Shown here: piece after piece, positions 27,285 to 36,407 of the stretch | Layout of the letters: every line of letters begins with the position of its first letter | How positions within the stretch are numbered: the stretch's first letter is position 1 | Source: Pseudomonas promysalinigenes | Lineage (GTDB): Bacteria; Pseudomonadota; Gammaproteobacteria; Pseudomonadales; Pseudomonadaceae | DNA length: 64,000 nt | NCBI RefSeq assembly: GCF_014269025.2 | Contig: NZ_CP077094.1 | Location: forward strand, 310,001-374,000 | Direction: 5' to 3' | The notes under the pieces: generated by a model | What the model was told of the DNA's origin: nothing | Seen by the model: only the letters and a program-made list of their open reading frames with translations | Databases searched by the model: none | Made by a program: the position numbers and the translations under genes

Positions 27285-27557
27285 GGCTTGGGATTTTTTG
27301 TGGTGCAGAAATCGAGCGCCGCCCGCGCGGCGCATCGCGAGCTGCGCTCGCTCCTACGTTTGTTTCGGGCCAGTAACGCCTGTGGCAGACGCGCGCGACC
27401 GCCTTGTTCGTACGACGCGATAGTGCGCCATGCACCAAGGCGTCCGCGCGCAAATCCCACAGGATTAATTGGCCCGAAACAAACGTAGGAGCGAGCGCAG
27501 CTCGCGATGCGCCGCGCGGGCGGCGCTCGATTTGCGCACCACAGAAATTCCCAAGCC
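27285..27557. repeat. Palindromic repeat unit, copy 1 (221-bp core at 27311-27531)
   Basis: The core has perfect 62-bp terminal inverted repeats (outer end ATCGAGCGCCGCCCGCGCGG, containing GCGAGCTGCGCTCGCTCCTA) around a 97-bp centre that is itself partly self-complementary (GCGCGCGACCGCCTTG against CAAGGCGTCCGCGCGC; CCTGTGG against CCACAGG). In this copy the inverted symmetry continues outside the core for about 26 bp on each side with few mismatches. It lies between the chemoreceptor and ltaE genes and carries no gene. Copies 2 and 3 are at 41034 and 54779. It looks like a non-autonomous MITE-like or compound REP element. The rest of the 403-bp gap shows nothing else. Confidence 0.9.
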
Positions 27558-27633
27558 AAGCCCCTAGATCGCGCGCCCCCTGCAGGAGCCGCCTCGTGTC
27601 GCGAAAAGAGGGCGAAACCCCCTCAGCCCTCCG

Positions 27634-28674
27634 TCAGGCGCCGATGATGCTACGGATATCCGCCGCCAGCTCACGCACCCGCTCTTGCTCGGTATCCCAC
27701 GAGCACATGAACCGCGCGCCACCACTGCCAATGAAGGTATAGAACCGCCAGCCCTTGGCCCGCAGTGCTTCAATCGCAGGCTCCGGCATTTGCAGGAACA
27801 CCCCGTTGGCCTCTACCGGGAACATCAATTCTACCCCCGGCAGGTCAGCGACCAGCGATGCCAGCAACTGCGCGCATTGGTTGGCGTGGCCGCCATGACG
27901 TAACCAGGCGCCATCTTCCAGCAAGCCCACCCACGGCGCCGACAAAAAGCGCATCTTCGAAGCCAACTGCCCGGCCTGTTTGCAGCGGTAGTCGAAGTCT
28001 TCGGCCAGCTGGCGGTTGAAGAACAGGATCGCCTCGCCCACCGCCATGCCGTTCTTGGTACCGCCAAAGCACAGCACATCGACGCCTGCCTTCCAGGTCA
28101 GCTCGGCTGGGCTGCAGCCGAGGAACGCGCAGGCGTTGGTGAAGCGTGCGCCGTCCATGTGCAGGTTCAGGCCCAGCTCCTTGCAGGTGGCACTGATGGC
28201 CTTGAGCTCGTCAGGGCGGTAGACGGTCCCCACCTCGGTGGCCTGGGTGATGGTGACCACCCGCGGTTTGGGGTAATGGATGTCTTGACGCTTGAGCGCC
28301 ACTTCGCGAATCGATTCGGGCGTCAGCTTGCCATTGACGCTGCCTGCGGTCAGCAGTTTGGAGCCGTTGGAGAAGAACTCCGGCGCGCCGCACTCGTCGG
28401 TTTCGACGTGGGCGGTCTCGGAGCAGATCACGCTGTGGTAGCTCTGGCACAGCGAGGCCAGGGCCAGGGAGTTGGCGGCGGTGCCGTTGAAGGCGAAAAA
28501 CACTTCGCAGTCGGTTTCAAACAGCTTGCGGAAGTATTCCGAGGCGCGCTCGGTCCACTGGTCGTCGCCGTAGGCGCGGTCGTGGCCGAGGTTAGCCTTT
28601 TCCATCGCGGCCCAGGCTTCGGGGCAGATACCGGAATAGTTGTCGCTGGCGAATTGTTGGCTTTTGTCTGTCAT
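27634..28674 (-). CDS. ltaE: Low-specificity L-threonine aldolase
   Basis: A 346-residue PLP-dependent fold type I enzyme splitting threonine/allo-threonine to glycine and acetaldehyde. Seen: FASDNYSGICPEAWAAME at the N-terminus, the PLP-stacking His in ICSETAHVETDECGAPEF, HMDGARFTNACAFLG with the PLP Asp, and the Schiff-base Lys in CFGGTKNGMAVGEAILFFN. The ATG at 28674 with AGGA upstream is preferred over the adjacent GTG at 28677. It fits the glycine/serine theme of the region, being near glyA, but is transcribed alone and towards the repeat unit. Confidence 0.93.
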   Translation of the reverse strand: MTDKSQQFASDNYSGICPEAWAAMEKANLGHDRAYGDDQWTERASEYFRKLFETDCEVFFAFNGTAANSLALASLCQSYHSVICSETAHVETDECGAPEFFSNGSKLLTAGSVNGKLTPESIREVALKRQDIHYPKPRVVTITQATEVGTVYRPDELKAISATCKELGLNLHMDGARFTNACAFLGCSPAELTWKAGVDVLCFGGTKNGMAVGEAILFFNRQLAEDFDYRCKQAGQLASKMRFLSAPWVGLLEDGAWLRHGGHANQCAQLLASLVADLPGVELMFPVEANGVFLQMPEPAIEALRAKGWRFYTFIGSGGARFMCSWDTEQERVRELAADIRSIIGA

Positions 28675-28804
28675 CACACGGTCCTGTGTACGGCGCAGAA
28701 TCGCACTCTAAACCATCGCTTCGCAGCTTGCCTATACAAGTTGTACGTTGGCAGACAATGGGGGCCTGGGTTACCCCGTTCGCTATACCGGTAAGCCCCT
28801 GGGG

Positions 28805-29260
28805 TCAGCTCAAAGGTCGAACAAGCACTACAAGCGATGCATACGCGGGCGGGACGACGACGATTTGGCGGACGGCAATCTGGAAGTACTGGCCATCTTC
28901 CTGGTATACCGAGCCGGTCTTCAACCGCAAGAAGGTGTCGGCCAGAGGACCATCATCCATTTCATATGCAGGCTCGCCGAGGAGCCCTTTAATAACCACT
29001 ACTCCAGTTTCGCCTTGTTTGGGCGGACGATGGTGTTGTACCTGCTGAGACGGTTGCTGTGCACCGTGGTCAGGCATGGAGTAAACCGAGTTCAGCTCCC
29101 ATGTAATTTGTTCGTCGTTTATCGTTACGCGATGAACGATAGGGGACGAAATTACATATTGTGGATGGGAGTCCGTATCGGTTGAATGCATCAGAAGCGT
29201 TTTTACATCAGGGTCGGTGATGGGAGCATTCATATAGAAGAATTCAATATCGTCGATCAT
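28805..29260 (-). CDS. Hypothetical protein, likely accessory
   Basis: A 151-residue acidic soluble protein with no signal peptide and no recognised domain. GAGGA precedes the ATG. Its first half alternates beta-type segments (YVISSPIVHRVTINDEQITW), the middle is Gln/Pro-rich (QQPSQQVQHHRPPKQG) and the end is hydrophobic (QIAVRQIVVVPPAYASLVVL). Base composition is lower in GC and codon use less biased than in the flanking ltaE and glyA, which suggests recent acquisition. It is isolated, with no partner gene. I do not recognise it. Confidence 0.6.
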   Translation of the reverse strand: MIDDIEFFYMNAPITDPDVKTLLMHSTDTDSHPQYVISSPIVHRVTINDEQITWELNSVYSMPDHGAQQPSQQVQHHRPPKQGETGVVVIKGLLGEPAYEMDDGPLADTFLRLKTGSVYQEDGQYFQIAVRQIVVVPPAYASLVVLVRPLS

Positions 29261-29804
29261 TACGATGTCCTCTCGAACGTAGGATTGATAGGCGGGTCAT
29301 AAAGAACTGCCATCCTCTATCCGCTGATGCCGATATGGCCCCACGCCGTACAGTGTATGAACACTGGCGCCGATATTGAACTGTCAAAAATGTCAGTTGA
29401 GCGCGGGCTCAACGGGATTTGCCTAACTTGGTAATTGCGCGTTAGGCGTAATAAAACAATGGCCTTGCAGCATTCTTTGGAGTAAATCCTATCTGTTTGA
29501 TTTACAACTTATGAAACTTCAGCTACGGCCACATTTGTTAGAGCCTCGGACGTTGCTCGTTATGCTCACCACCCGATGCATCCAGGACGCTTGCATGCAT
29601 CCCTCAGTTGAGTATCCGCGCGAGCGAGCGGCGCTCCCCGTGTTCAACGCGAGGCCAGCGCTTGCCCCTCTTGCGCAACCAATGTCGTAAACGCGCCATT
29701 GCAAGGCGTGCGCAGGCATCTGACCCACCCCGGCCAGTCATACCATCGCCACAAAGGGCCACAGTGCCCTACGACAAAAAACGATCGCTGCCGGGAGATA
29801 CACG
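29261..29804. other. Intergenic region upstream of glyA
   Basis: A 544-bp gap, AT-rich at 29380-29530. It holds no credible gene. Perfect inverted repeats are CAGTGT-ATGA-ACACTG (29351-29366) and GCCTAAC-N13-GTTAGGC (29421-29447). The second is followed by GTAATAAAACA and might be an operator or a weak terminator. The promoter of the glyA-sox operon should be in the right-hand half. I do not see a glycine riboswitch. Confidence 0.4.
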
Positions 29805-31058
29805 ATGTTCAGCAAGCAAGACCAGATCCAGGGTTATGACGATGCACTGCTGGCGGCGATGAATGCCGAAGAACAGCGTCAGGAAGATCACATCGAACTG
29901 ATCGCTTCGGAGAACTACACCAGCAAGCGCGTCATGCAGGCCCAAGGCAGCGGCCTGACCAACAAGTACGCCGAAGGTTACCCAGGCAAGCGCTACTACG
30001 GTGGCTGCGAGCACGTCGACAAAGTCGAAGCGCTGGCCATTGAGCGAGCCAAGCAACTGTTCGGTGCCGATTACGCCAACGTTCAGCCGCACTCCGGCTC
30101 CTCGGCCAACGGTGCCGTCTACCTGGCCCTGCTGCAGGCCGGTGACACCATCCTGGGCATGAGCCTGGCCCACGGCGGCCACCTGACCCACGGCGCCAAA
30201 GTGTCGTCCTCGGGCAAGCTGTACAACGCAGTGCAATACGGCATCGACACCAATACCGGCCTGATCGACTACGACGAAGTCGAACGCCTGGCTGTCGAGC
30301 ACAAGCCGAAGATGATCGTTGCCGGTTTCTCGGCCTACTCCAAGACCCTGGACTTCCCACGCTTCCGTGCCATCGCTGACAAAGTGGGCGCACTGCTGTT
30401 CGTCGACATGGCACACGTTGCCGGCCTGGTTGCCGCTGGCCTGTATCCCAACCCGATCCCGTTCGCCGATGTGGTCACCACCACCACCCACAAGACCCTG
30501 CGCGGGCCACGTGGCGGCCTGATCCTGGCCAAGGCCAACGAAGAAATCGAGAAGAAGCTCAACGCCGCCGTTTTCCCAGGCGCCCAGGGCGGCCCGCTGA
30601 TGCACGTGATCGCCGCCAAGGCCGTGTGCTTCAAGGAAGCACTCGAACCCGAATTCAAGAGCTACCAGAAACAAGTCATCGAAAACGCCCAGGCCATGGC
30701 CCAGGTGTTCGTCGACCGCGGCTACGACGTGGTTTCCGGTGGCACCGACAACCACCTGTTCCTGGTCAGCCTGATTCGCCAGGGCCTGACCGGCAAAGAT
30801 GCCGACGCCGCCCTGGGCCGCGCGCACATCACTGTCAACAAGAACGCCGTGCCGAACGACCCGCAGTCGCCGTTCGTCACCTCCGGCCTGCGCATCGGCA
30901 CCCCGGCTGTCACCACTCGCGGCTTCAAGGTCACGCAATGTGTGGCCCTGGCCGGTTGGATCTGCGACATCCTCGACAACCTCGGTGACGCTGACGTCGA
31001 AGCCGATGTGGCGAAGAACGTCGCGGCGCTGTGCGCTGACTTCCCTGTTTACCGCTGA
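29805..31058 (+). CDS. glyA: Serine hydroxymethyltransferase
   Basis: A 417-residue PLP enzyme interconverting glycine plus 5,10-methylene-THF and serine. Family marks are [20 protein letters not shown] near the start, [36 protein letters not shown], and the PLP-Lys in [18 protein letters not shown]. It is the first gene of glyA-soxBDAG-purU (15 bp to soxB), so it uses the glycine and one-carbon units released from sarcosine. Pseudomonads have other glyA copies; this is the amine-linked one. GGGAG precedes the ATG. Confidence 0.96.
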   Translation: MFSKQDQIQGYDDALLAAMNAEEQRQEDHIELIASENYTSKRVMQAQGSGLTNKYAEGYPGKRYYGGCEHVDKVEALAIERAKQLFGADYANVQPHSGSSANGAVYLALLQAGDTILGMSLAHGGHLTHGAKVSSSGKLYNAVQYGIDTNTGLIDYDEVERLAVEHKPKMIVAGFSAYSKTLDFPRFRAIADKVGALLFVDMAHVAGLVAAGLYPNPIPFADVVTTTTHKTLRGPRGGLILAKANEEIEKKLNAAVFPGAQGGPLMHVIAAKAVCFKEALEPEFKSYQKQVIENAQAMAQVFVDRGYDVVSGGTDNHLFLVSLIRQGLTGKDADAALGRAHITVNKNAVPNDPQSPFVTSGLRIGTPAVTTRGFKVTQCVALAGWICDILDNLGDADVEADVAKNVAALCADFPVYR

Positions 31059-31073
31059 GTGGAGTAAACGACC

Positions 31074-32324
31074 ATGCAACGCTATTCGGGCTTCGGCCTT
31101 TTCAAACACTCCCTCAGCCACCACGAGAACTGGCAGCGCATGTGGCGCACGCCGACCCCTAAAAAGGTCTACGACGTGGTTATCGTCGGCGGTGGCGGCC
31201 ATGGCCTGGCCACGGCCTACTACCTGGCCAAGGAGCATGGCATCACCAACGTCGCGGTGATCGAGAAGGGTTACCTGGGCGGCGGCAACACTGCCCGTAA
31301 CACCACCATCGTGCGCTCCAACTACCTGTGGGACGAATCGGCGCACCTGTACGAGCACGCCATGAAGCTGTGGGAAGGCCTGTCCCAGGACCTGAACTAC
31401 AACGTGATGTTCTCCCAGCGTGGCGTCTACAACCTGTGCCACACCCTGCAGGACATGCGTGACTCCGAGCGCCGCGTTTCGGCCAACCGCCTCAATGGCG
31501 TGGATGGCGAGCTGCTCAACACTGCCCAGGTCGCGGCCGAAATCCCGTACCTGGACTGCTCGAAAAACACCCGCTACCCGATCCTCGGCGCGACCGTTCA
31601 GCGCCGTGGTGGCGTTGCCCGCCACGACGCTGTGGCCTGGGGCTATGCACGTGCCGCCGACGCCCTGGGCGTGGACCTGATCCAGCAGACCGAAGTGATC
31701 GGTTTCCGTAAGGAAAACGGCGCGGTCATCGGCGTGGAAACCAACAAAGGCTTCATCGGCGCCAAACGTGTGGGCGTGGTCACCGCCGGTAACTCCGGGC
31801 ACATGGCCAAGCTCGCCGGCTTCCGCCTGCCGCTGGAATCGCACCCGCTGCAAGCGCTGGTATCGGAACCGATCAAGCCGATCATCGACTCGGTGATCAT
31901 GTCCAACGCCGTACACGGCTACATCAGCCAGTCCGACAAAGGTGACCTGGTGATCGGTGCCGGTATCGACAGCTGGGTCGGCTATGGCCAGCGCGGTTCG
32001 TACCCGGTGATCGAGCACACCCTGCAGGCGATCGTCGAGATGTTCCCCAACCTCTCGCGCGTGCGCATGAACCGCCAGTGGGGCGGCATCGTCGACACCT
32101 CGCCGGACGCTTGCCCGATCATCACCAAAACCCCGGTCAAGAACATGTTCTTCAACTGCGGTTGGGGTACTGGCGGCTTCAAGGCGACCCCTGGTTCGGG
32201 CAACGTCTTCGCCGCGAGCCTGGCCACGGGCGAAATGCACCCACTGGCCGCGCCATTCTCCATGGACCGTTTCTACAACGGCGCACTGATCGACGAACAC
32301 GGCGCCGCCGCCGTCGCCCACTAA
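31074..32324 (+). CDS. soxB: Sarcosine oxidase beta subunit
   Basis: A 416-residue subunit of heterotetrameric sarcosine oxidase, which converts sarcosine, O2 and THF to glycine, H2O2 and methylene-THF. The FAD Rossmann motif is [20 protein letters not shown] (residues 38-57). [20 protein letters not shown] and a later His region match the beta subunit that carries non-covalent FAD and covalent FMN. The C-terminus has GRWGTGGF-type glycine-rich residues ([17 protein letters not shown]). It is 15 bp from soxD. Confidence 0.96.
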   Translation: MQRYSGFGLFKHSLSHHENWQRMWRTPTPKKVYDVVIVGGGGHGLATAYYLAKEHGITNVAVIEKGYLGGGNTARNTTIVRSNYLWDESAHLYEHAMKLWEGLSQDLNYNVMFSQRGVYNLCHTLQDMRDSERRVSANRLNGVDGELLNTAQVAAEIPYLDCSKNTRYPILGATVQRRGGVARHDAVAWGYARAADALGVDLIQQTEVIGFRKENGAVIGVETNKGFIGAKRVGVVTAGNSGHMAKLAGFRLPLESHPLQALVSEPIKPIIDSVIMSNAVHGYISQSDKGDLVIGAGIDSWVGYGQRGSYPVIEHTLQAIVEMFPNLSRVRMNRQWGGIVDTSPDACPIITKTPVKNMFFNCGWGTGGFKATPGSGNVFAASLATGEMHPLAAPFSMDRFYNGALIDEHGAAAVAH

Positions 32325-32338
32325 CCGGAGACACCGTC

Positions 32339-32674
32339 ATGTTGCATATTTTCTGTCCCCACTGCGGCGAGCTGCGCTCCGAAGAAGAGTTCCACGCCTC
32401 TGGCCAGGCACACATCGCCCGCCCGCTGGACCCAAACGCCTGCTCCGACCAGGAGTGGGGCACCTACATGTTCTACCGTGACAACCCACGCGGTATTCAC
32501 CACGAACTGTGGGACCACGTTGCCGGCTGCCGCCAGTACTTCAACGTCACCCGCGACACCGTGACCTACGAAATTCTGGAAACCTACAAGATTGGCGAGA
32601 AGCCGCAAGTGACCGCCAGCGGCAAAGCCGCAAGCGTAGCGTCCACCGCTAAAGGCCAAGGGGAAAAAGTATGA
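32339..32674 (+). CDS. soxD: Sarcosine oxidase delta subunit
   Basis: A 111-residue zinc-binding subunit. It begins MLHIFCPHCGELRSEEEF with the C-x2-C pair; the other ligands are probably the Cys in NACSDQEW and HVAGCRQYFN. The motif YMFYRDNPRGIHHELW is typical of the family. The C-terminal tail (GKAASVASTAKGQGEKV) is disordered. The ATG at 32339 follows CGGAG; the longer open frame upstream overlaps soxB and is not used. Its stop overlaps the soxA start. Confidence 0.94.
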   Translation: MLHIFCPHCGELRSEEEFHASGQAHIARPLDPNACSDQEWGTYMFYRDNPRGIHHELWDHVAGCRQYFNVTRDTVTYEILETYKIGEKPQVTASGKAASVASTAKGQGEKV

Positions 32675-35600
32675 GCCAGACCTATCGCCTCGCCAGCGGC
32701 GGCCGTATCGACCGCAGCAAGGTGCTGAACTTCACCTTCAACGGCAAGACCTACCAGGGCTATGCCGGTGACAGCCTGGCCGCCGCGTTGCTGGCCAACG
32801 GCGTCGACATCGTAGGCCGTAGCTTCAAGTACTCGCGCCCACGCGGGATCATCGCCGCAGGCACCGAAGAGCCGAACGCCATCCTGCAGATCGGCTCCAG
32901 CGAAGCCACCCAGATCCCCAACGTGCGAGCCACCCAGCAGCCGCTGTACGCGGGCCTGGTCGCCACCAGCACTAACGGCTGGCCGAACGTCAATAATGAC
33001 GTCATGGGCATCCTGGGCAAGGTCGGCGGCAGCATGATGCCGCCGGGCTTCTACTACAAAACCTTCATGTACCCCAAATCGTTCTGGATGACTTACGAGA
33101 AGTACATCCGCAAAGCCGCCGGCCTTGGCCGCGCACCTTTGCAAAACGACCCAGACACTTATGACTACATGAACCAGCACTGCGACGTGCTGATCGTCGG
33201 TGCTGGGCCTGCTGGCCTGGCCGCTGCGCTGGCCGCTGCCCGCAGCGGTGCCCGCGTGATCCTGGCTGACGAGCAGGAAGAGTTCGGTGGCAGCCTGCTC
33301 GACACCCGCGAAACCCTCGATGGCAAGCCTGCCGCCGACTGGGTGCATGCCGTGGTCAAAGAGCTGGAAAGCCTGCCGGAAGTGACCTTGCTGCCACGTG
33401 CCACGGTCAACGGCTACCACGACCATAACTTCCTGACCATCCACGAGCGCCTTACCGACCACCTCGGCGACCGTGCCCCGATCGGCCAGGTACGCCACCG
33501 CGTGCACCGTGTCCGCGCCAAGCGCGTGGTCCTTGCTGCCGGCGCCCACGAGCGCCCGCTGGTGTACGGCAACAACGACCTGCCGGGCAACATGCTGGCC
33601 GGCGCTGTGTCCACCTACGTTCGCCGCTACGGCGTCGCCCCGGGCCGCAAGCTGGTGCTGTCGACCAACAACGACCACGCCTACCGCGCAGCGCTGGACT
33701 GGCACGACGCAGGCCTGCAGGTGGTCGCCATCGCCGACGCCCGCCACAACCCACGCGGCTCGCTGGTTGAAGAAGCCCGTGCCAAAGGCATTCGGATTCT
33801 CACCTCCAGCGCGGTGATCGAGGCCAAAGGCACCAAGCACGTCACCGGCGCCCGCGTGGCGGCTATCGATGTGCAGGCGCACAAGGTCACCAGCCCCGGT
33901 GAAACCCTCGAATGCGACCTGATCGCCACCTCCGGCGGCTACAGCCCGATCGTGCACCTGGCTTCGCACTTGGGCGGTCGCCCGGTGTGGCGTGAAGACA
34001 TCCTCGGTTTCGTGCCGGGTGATGCCCCGCAAAAACGCGTTTGCGTCGGTGGCATCAACGGCGTCTACGCCCTGGGCGATGTGATTGCCGATGGCTTCGA
34101 AGGCGGTGTTCGCGCAGCCACCGAGGCCGGCTTCAAGGCCACGGTCGGCAGCCTGCCGAAAACCGTTGCGCGCAAGGAAGAGGCCACCGTGGCACTGTTC
34201 CAGGTGCCCCACGACAAAGGCACCGCCCGCGCACCCAAGCAGTTCGTCGACCAGCAGAACGACGTGACCGCCGCCGCCATCGAACTGGCCACCCGCGAAG
34301 GCTTCGAATCGGTCGAGCACGTCAAGCGCTACACCGCGCTGGGCTTCGGTACCGACCAGGGCAAGCTGGGCAACATCAACGGCCTGGCCATCGCTGCCCG
34401 CTCGATCGGCATCACCATCCCGGAAATGGGCACCACCATGTTCCGCCCGAACTACACGCCGGTGACCTTCGGCGCAGTAGCCGGCCGTCACTGTGGTCAC
34501 CTGTTCGAGCCAGTGCGTTTCACCGCACTGCATGCCTGGCATGTGAAGAACGGCGCCGAGTTCGAAGACGTTGGCCAGTGGAAGCGCCCTTGGTACTTCC
34601 CCAAGGCCGGTGAAGACATCCATGCTGCCGTGGCCCGTGAATGCAAGGCCGTGCGCGACAGCGTAGGCCTGCTGGACGCCTCGACCCTGGGCAAGATCGA
34701 CATCCAGGGCCCGGATGCGCGCGAGTTCCTCAACCGCATCTACACCAACGCCTGGACCAAGCTCGACGTGGGCAAGGCCCGCTACGGGCTGATGTGCAAG
34801 GAAGACGGCATGGTCTTCGACGACGGCGTAACCGCCTGCGTCGGCGACAACCACTTCATCATGACCACCACCACTGGCGGCGCCGCCCGTGTGCTGCAAT
34901 GGATGGAGCTGTACCACCAGACCGAATGGCCGGAACTGAAGGTGTACTTCACCTCGGTCACCGACCACTGGGCGACCATGACCCTGTCCGGGCCGAACAG
35001 CCGCAAGCTGCTCAGCGAGCTGACCGACATCGATATGGACAAGGAAGCCTTCCCGTTCATGACCTGGAAAGAAGGCAACGTTGGCGGCGTACCAGCCCGT
35101 GTGTTCCGTATTTCGTTCACCGGTGAGCTGTCGTACGAGGTCAACGTGCAGGCCAACTACGCCATGGGCGTGCTGGAACAGATCATCGAGGCCGGCAAGA
35201 AGTACAACCTGACCCCGTACGGCACCGAAACCATGCACGTACTGCGTGCCGAGAAGGGCTTCATCATCGTCGGCCAGGATACCGACGGTTCGATGACCCC
35301 GGACGACCTCAACATGAGCTGGTGCGTGGGCCGCAACAAGCCTTACTCGTGGATTGGCCTGCGTGGCATGAACCGCGAAGACTGCGTACGGGAGAACCGC
35401 AAGCAGCTGGTGGGCCTCAAGCCGATCGACCCGACCAAATGGCTGCCCGAAGGCGCCCAGCTGGTGTTCGATCCGAAGCAGCCGATCCCGATGGACATGG
35501 TCGGCCACGTGACCTCCAGCTATGCCTCCAACTCCCTGGGCTATTCGTTTGCCATGGGCGTGGTCAAAGGTGGCCTCAAGCGCATGGGCGAGCGTGTTTA

Positions 35601-35688
35601 CTCGCCGCAGGCCGATGGCAGCGTGATCGAAGCGGAAATCGTGTCTTCGGTGTTCTTCGATCCGAAGGGTGAGCGGCAGAACGTCTAA
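32671..35688 (+). CDS. soxA: Sarcosine oxidase alpha subunit
   Basis: A 1005-residue subunit, the usual length. Domains in order: an N-terminal ferredoxin-like beta-grasp segment (VLNFTFNGKTYQGYAGDSLA), an NAD/FAD-type Rossmann domain (DVLIVGAGPAGLAAALAAAR at about 171), the second nucleotide-binding part with CVGGINGVYALGDVIADGFE, and a C-terminal GcvT-like folate domain (LLDASTLGKIDIQGPDAREF; SWIGLRGMNREDCVRENRKQ) where the methyl group reaches THF. It overlaps soxD by 4 bp. A hairpin separates it from soxG. Confidence 0.96.
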   Translation: MSQTYRLASGGRIDRSKVLNFTFNGKTYQGYAGDSLAAALLANGVDIVGRSFKYSRPRGIIAAGTEEPNAILQIGSSEATQIPNVRATQQPLYAGLVATSTNGWPNVNNDVMGILGKVGGSMMPPGFYYKTFMYPKSFWMTYEKYIRKAAGLGRAPLQNDPDTYDYMNQHCDVLIVGAGPAGLAAALAAARSGARVILADEQEEFGGSLLDTRETLDGKPAADWVHAVVKELESLPEVTLLPRATVNGYHDHNFLTIHERLTDHLGDRAPIGQVRHRVHRVRAKRVVLAAGAHERPLVYGNNDLPGNMLAGAVSTYVRRYGVAPGRKLVLSTNNDHAYRAALDWHDAGLQVVAIADARHNPRGSLVEEARAKGIRILTSSAVIEAKGTKHVTGARVAAIDVQAHKVTSPGETLECDLIATSGGYSPIVHLASHLGGRPVWREDILGFVPGDAPQKRVCVGGINGVYALGDVIADGFEGGVRAATEAGFKATVGSLPKTVARKEEATVALFQVPHDKGTARAPKQFVDQQNDVTAAAIELATREGFESVEHVKRYTALGFGTDQGKLGNINGLAIAARSIGITIPEMGTTMFRPNYTPVTFGAVAGRHCGHLFEPVRFTALHAWHVKNGAEFEDVGQWKRPWYFPKAGEDIHAAVARECKAVRDSVGLLDASTLGKIDIQGPDAREFLNRIYTNAWTKLDVGKARYGLMCKEDGMVFDDGVTACVGDNHFIMTTTTGGAARVLQWMELYHQTEWPELKVYFTSVTDHWATMTLSGPNSRKLLSELTDIDMDKEAFPFMTWKEGNVGGVPARVFRISFTGELSYEVNVQANYAMGVLEQIIEAGKKYNLTPYGTETMHVLRAEKGFIIVGQDTDGSMTPDDLNMSWCVGRNKPYSWIGLRGMNREDCVRENRKQLVGLKPIDPTKWLPEGAQLVFDPKQPIPMDMVGHVTSSYASNSLGYSFAMGVVKGGLKRMGERVYSPQADGSVIEAEIVSSVFFDPKGERQNV

Positions 35689-35698
35689 GGCCCCGGAT

Positions 35699-35731
35699 GG
35701 TGGCGCAGCCCGCATACAGTGCTGCGCCACC
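35699..35731 (+). terminator. Intercistronic hairpin between soxA and soxG
   Basis: A perfect 11-bp stem GGTGGCGCAGC/GCTGCGCCACC with an 11-nt loop starts 10 bp after the soxA stop. No T-run follows, so it may stabilise or process the mRNA rather than end it. Confidence 0.55.
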
Positions 35732-35762
35732 CTGACGAACAAGAATTCAAGGCAGGTAAGAA

Positions 35763-36395
35763 ATGAGCGCTATCAACGTCTTCCAGCAAAACCCCGGCGC
35801 CGAGGCCAAAGCCCAGTCGCCACTGCACCACGCCGACCTGGCCAGCCTGGTTGGTAAAGGCCGCAAGAACGCAGGCGTCACCCTGCGTGAAAAGAAATTC
35901 CTCGGTCACCTGACCATCCGCGGGGACGGGCACAACCCAGAGTTCGCCGCAGGCGTGCACAAGGCGCTGGGCCTGGAGCTGCCGGTTGCTTTGACCGTGG
36001 TGGCCAGCAACGACATGTCGCTGCAATGGATGGGCCCAGACGAGTGGCTGCTGATCGTACCCGGCGGCCAGGAACTGGCGGTCGAGCAAAAACTGCGTGC
36101 AGCCCTCGAAGGCCAGCACATTCAGGTGGTCAACGTCAGCGGTGGGCAAAGCCTGCTGGAGTTGCGTGGCCCGAACGTGCGCGAAGTGTTGATGAAGTCC
36201 ACCAGCTATGACGTTCACCCCAACAACTTCCCGGTCGGCAAAGCCGTCGGCACCGTGTTCGCCAAGTCGCAACTGGTGATCCGCCGCACTGCCGAAGACA
36301 CCTGGGAGCTGGTGATCCGCCGCAGCTTCGCCGACTACTGGTGGCTGTGGCTGCAGGACGCATCGGCCGAGTACGGCCTGAGCATCGAGGCCTAA
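35763..36395 (+). CDS. soxG: Sarcosine oxidase gamma subunit
   Basis: A 210-residue subunit related to the GcvT-like fold without catalytic residues. Typical features are LREKKFLGHLTIRGDG, the MQWMGPDEWLLIVP-type stretch (here SLQWMGPDEWLLIVPGGQE) and a C-terminal VIRRSFADYWWLWLQDASAE. It is separated from soxA by the hairpin at 35699 and followed 12 bp later by purU, with which it should be co-transcribed. AGGTAAG precedes the ATG at the usual distance. Confidence 0.93.
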   Translation: MSAINVFQQNPGAEAKAQSPLHHADLASLVGKGRKNAGVTLREKKFLGHLTIRGDGHNPEFAAGVHKALGLELPVALTVVASNDMSLQWMGPDEWLLIVPGGQELAVEQKLRAALEGQHIQVVNVSGGQSLLELRGPNVREVLMKSTSYDVHPNNFPVGKAVGTVFAKSQLVIRRTAEDTWELVIRRSFADYWWLWLQDASAEYGLSIEA

Positions 36396-36407
36396 GGAGA
36401 ACAGAGC

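Noticed and set aside
27311..27531. CRISPR array or tandem repeat
   Set aside because: The element is one palindrome repeated at distant sites, without regular spacers or cas genes.
29261..29804. Glycine riboswitch upstream of glyA
   Set aside because: The expected paired glycine aptamer cores could not be found by eye.
32584..35742. A 1052-codon open frame on the minus strand
   Set aside because: It is the antisense of soxA, whose family membership and operon position are certain; the long frame results from high GC.
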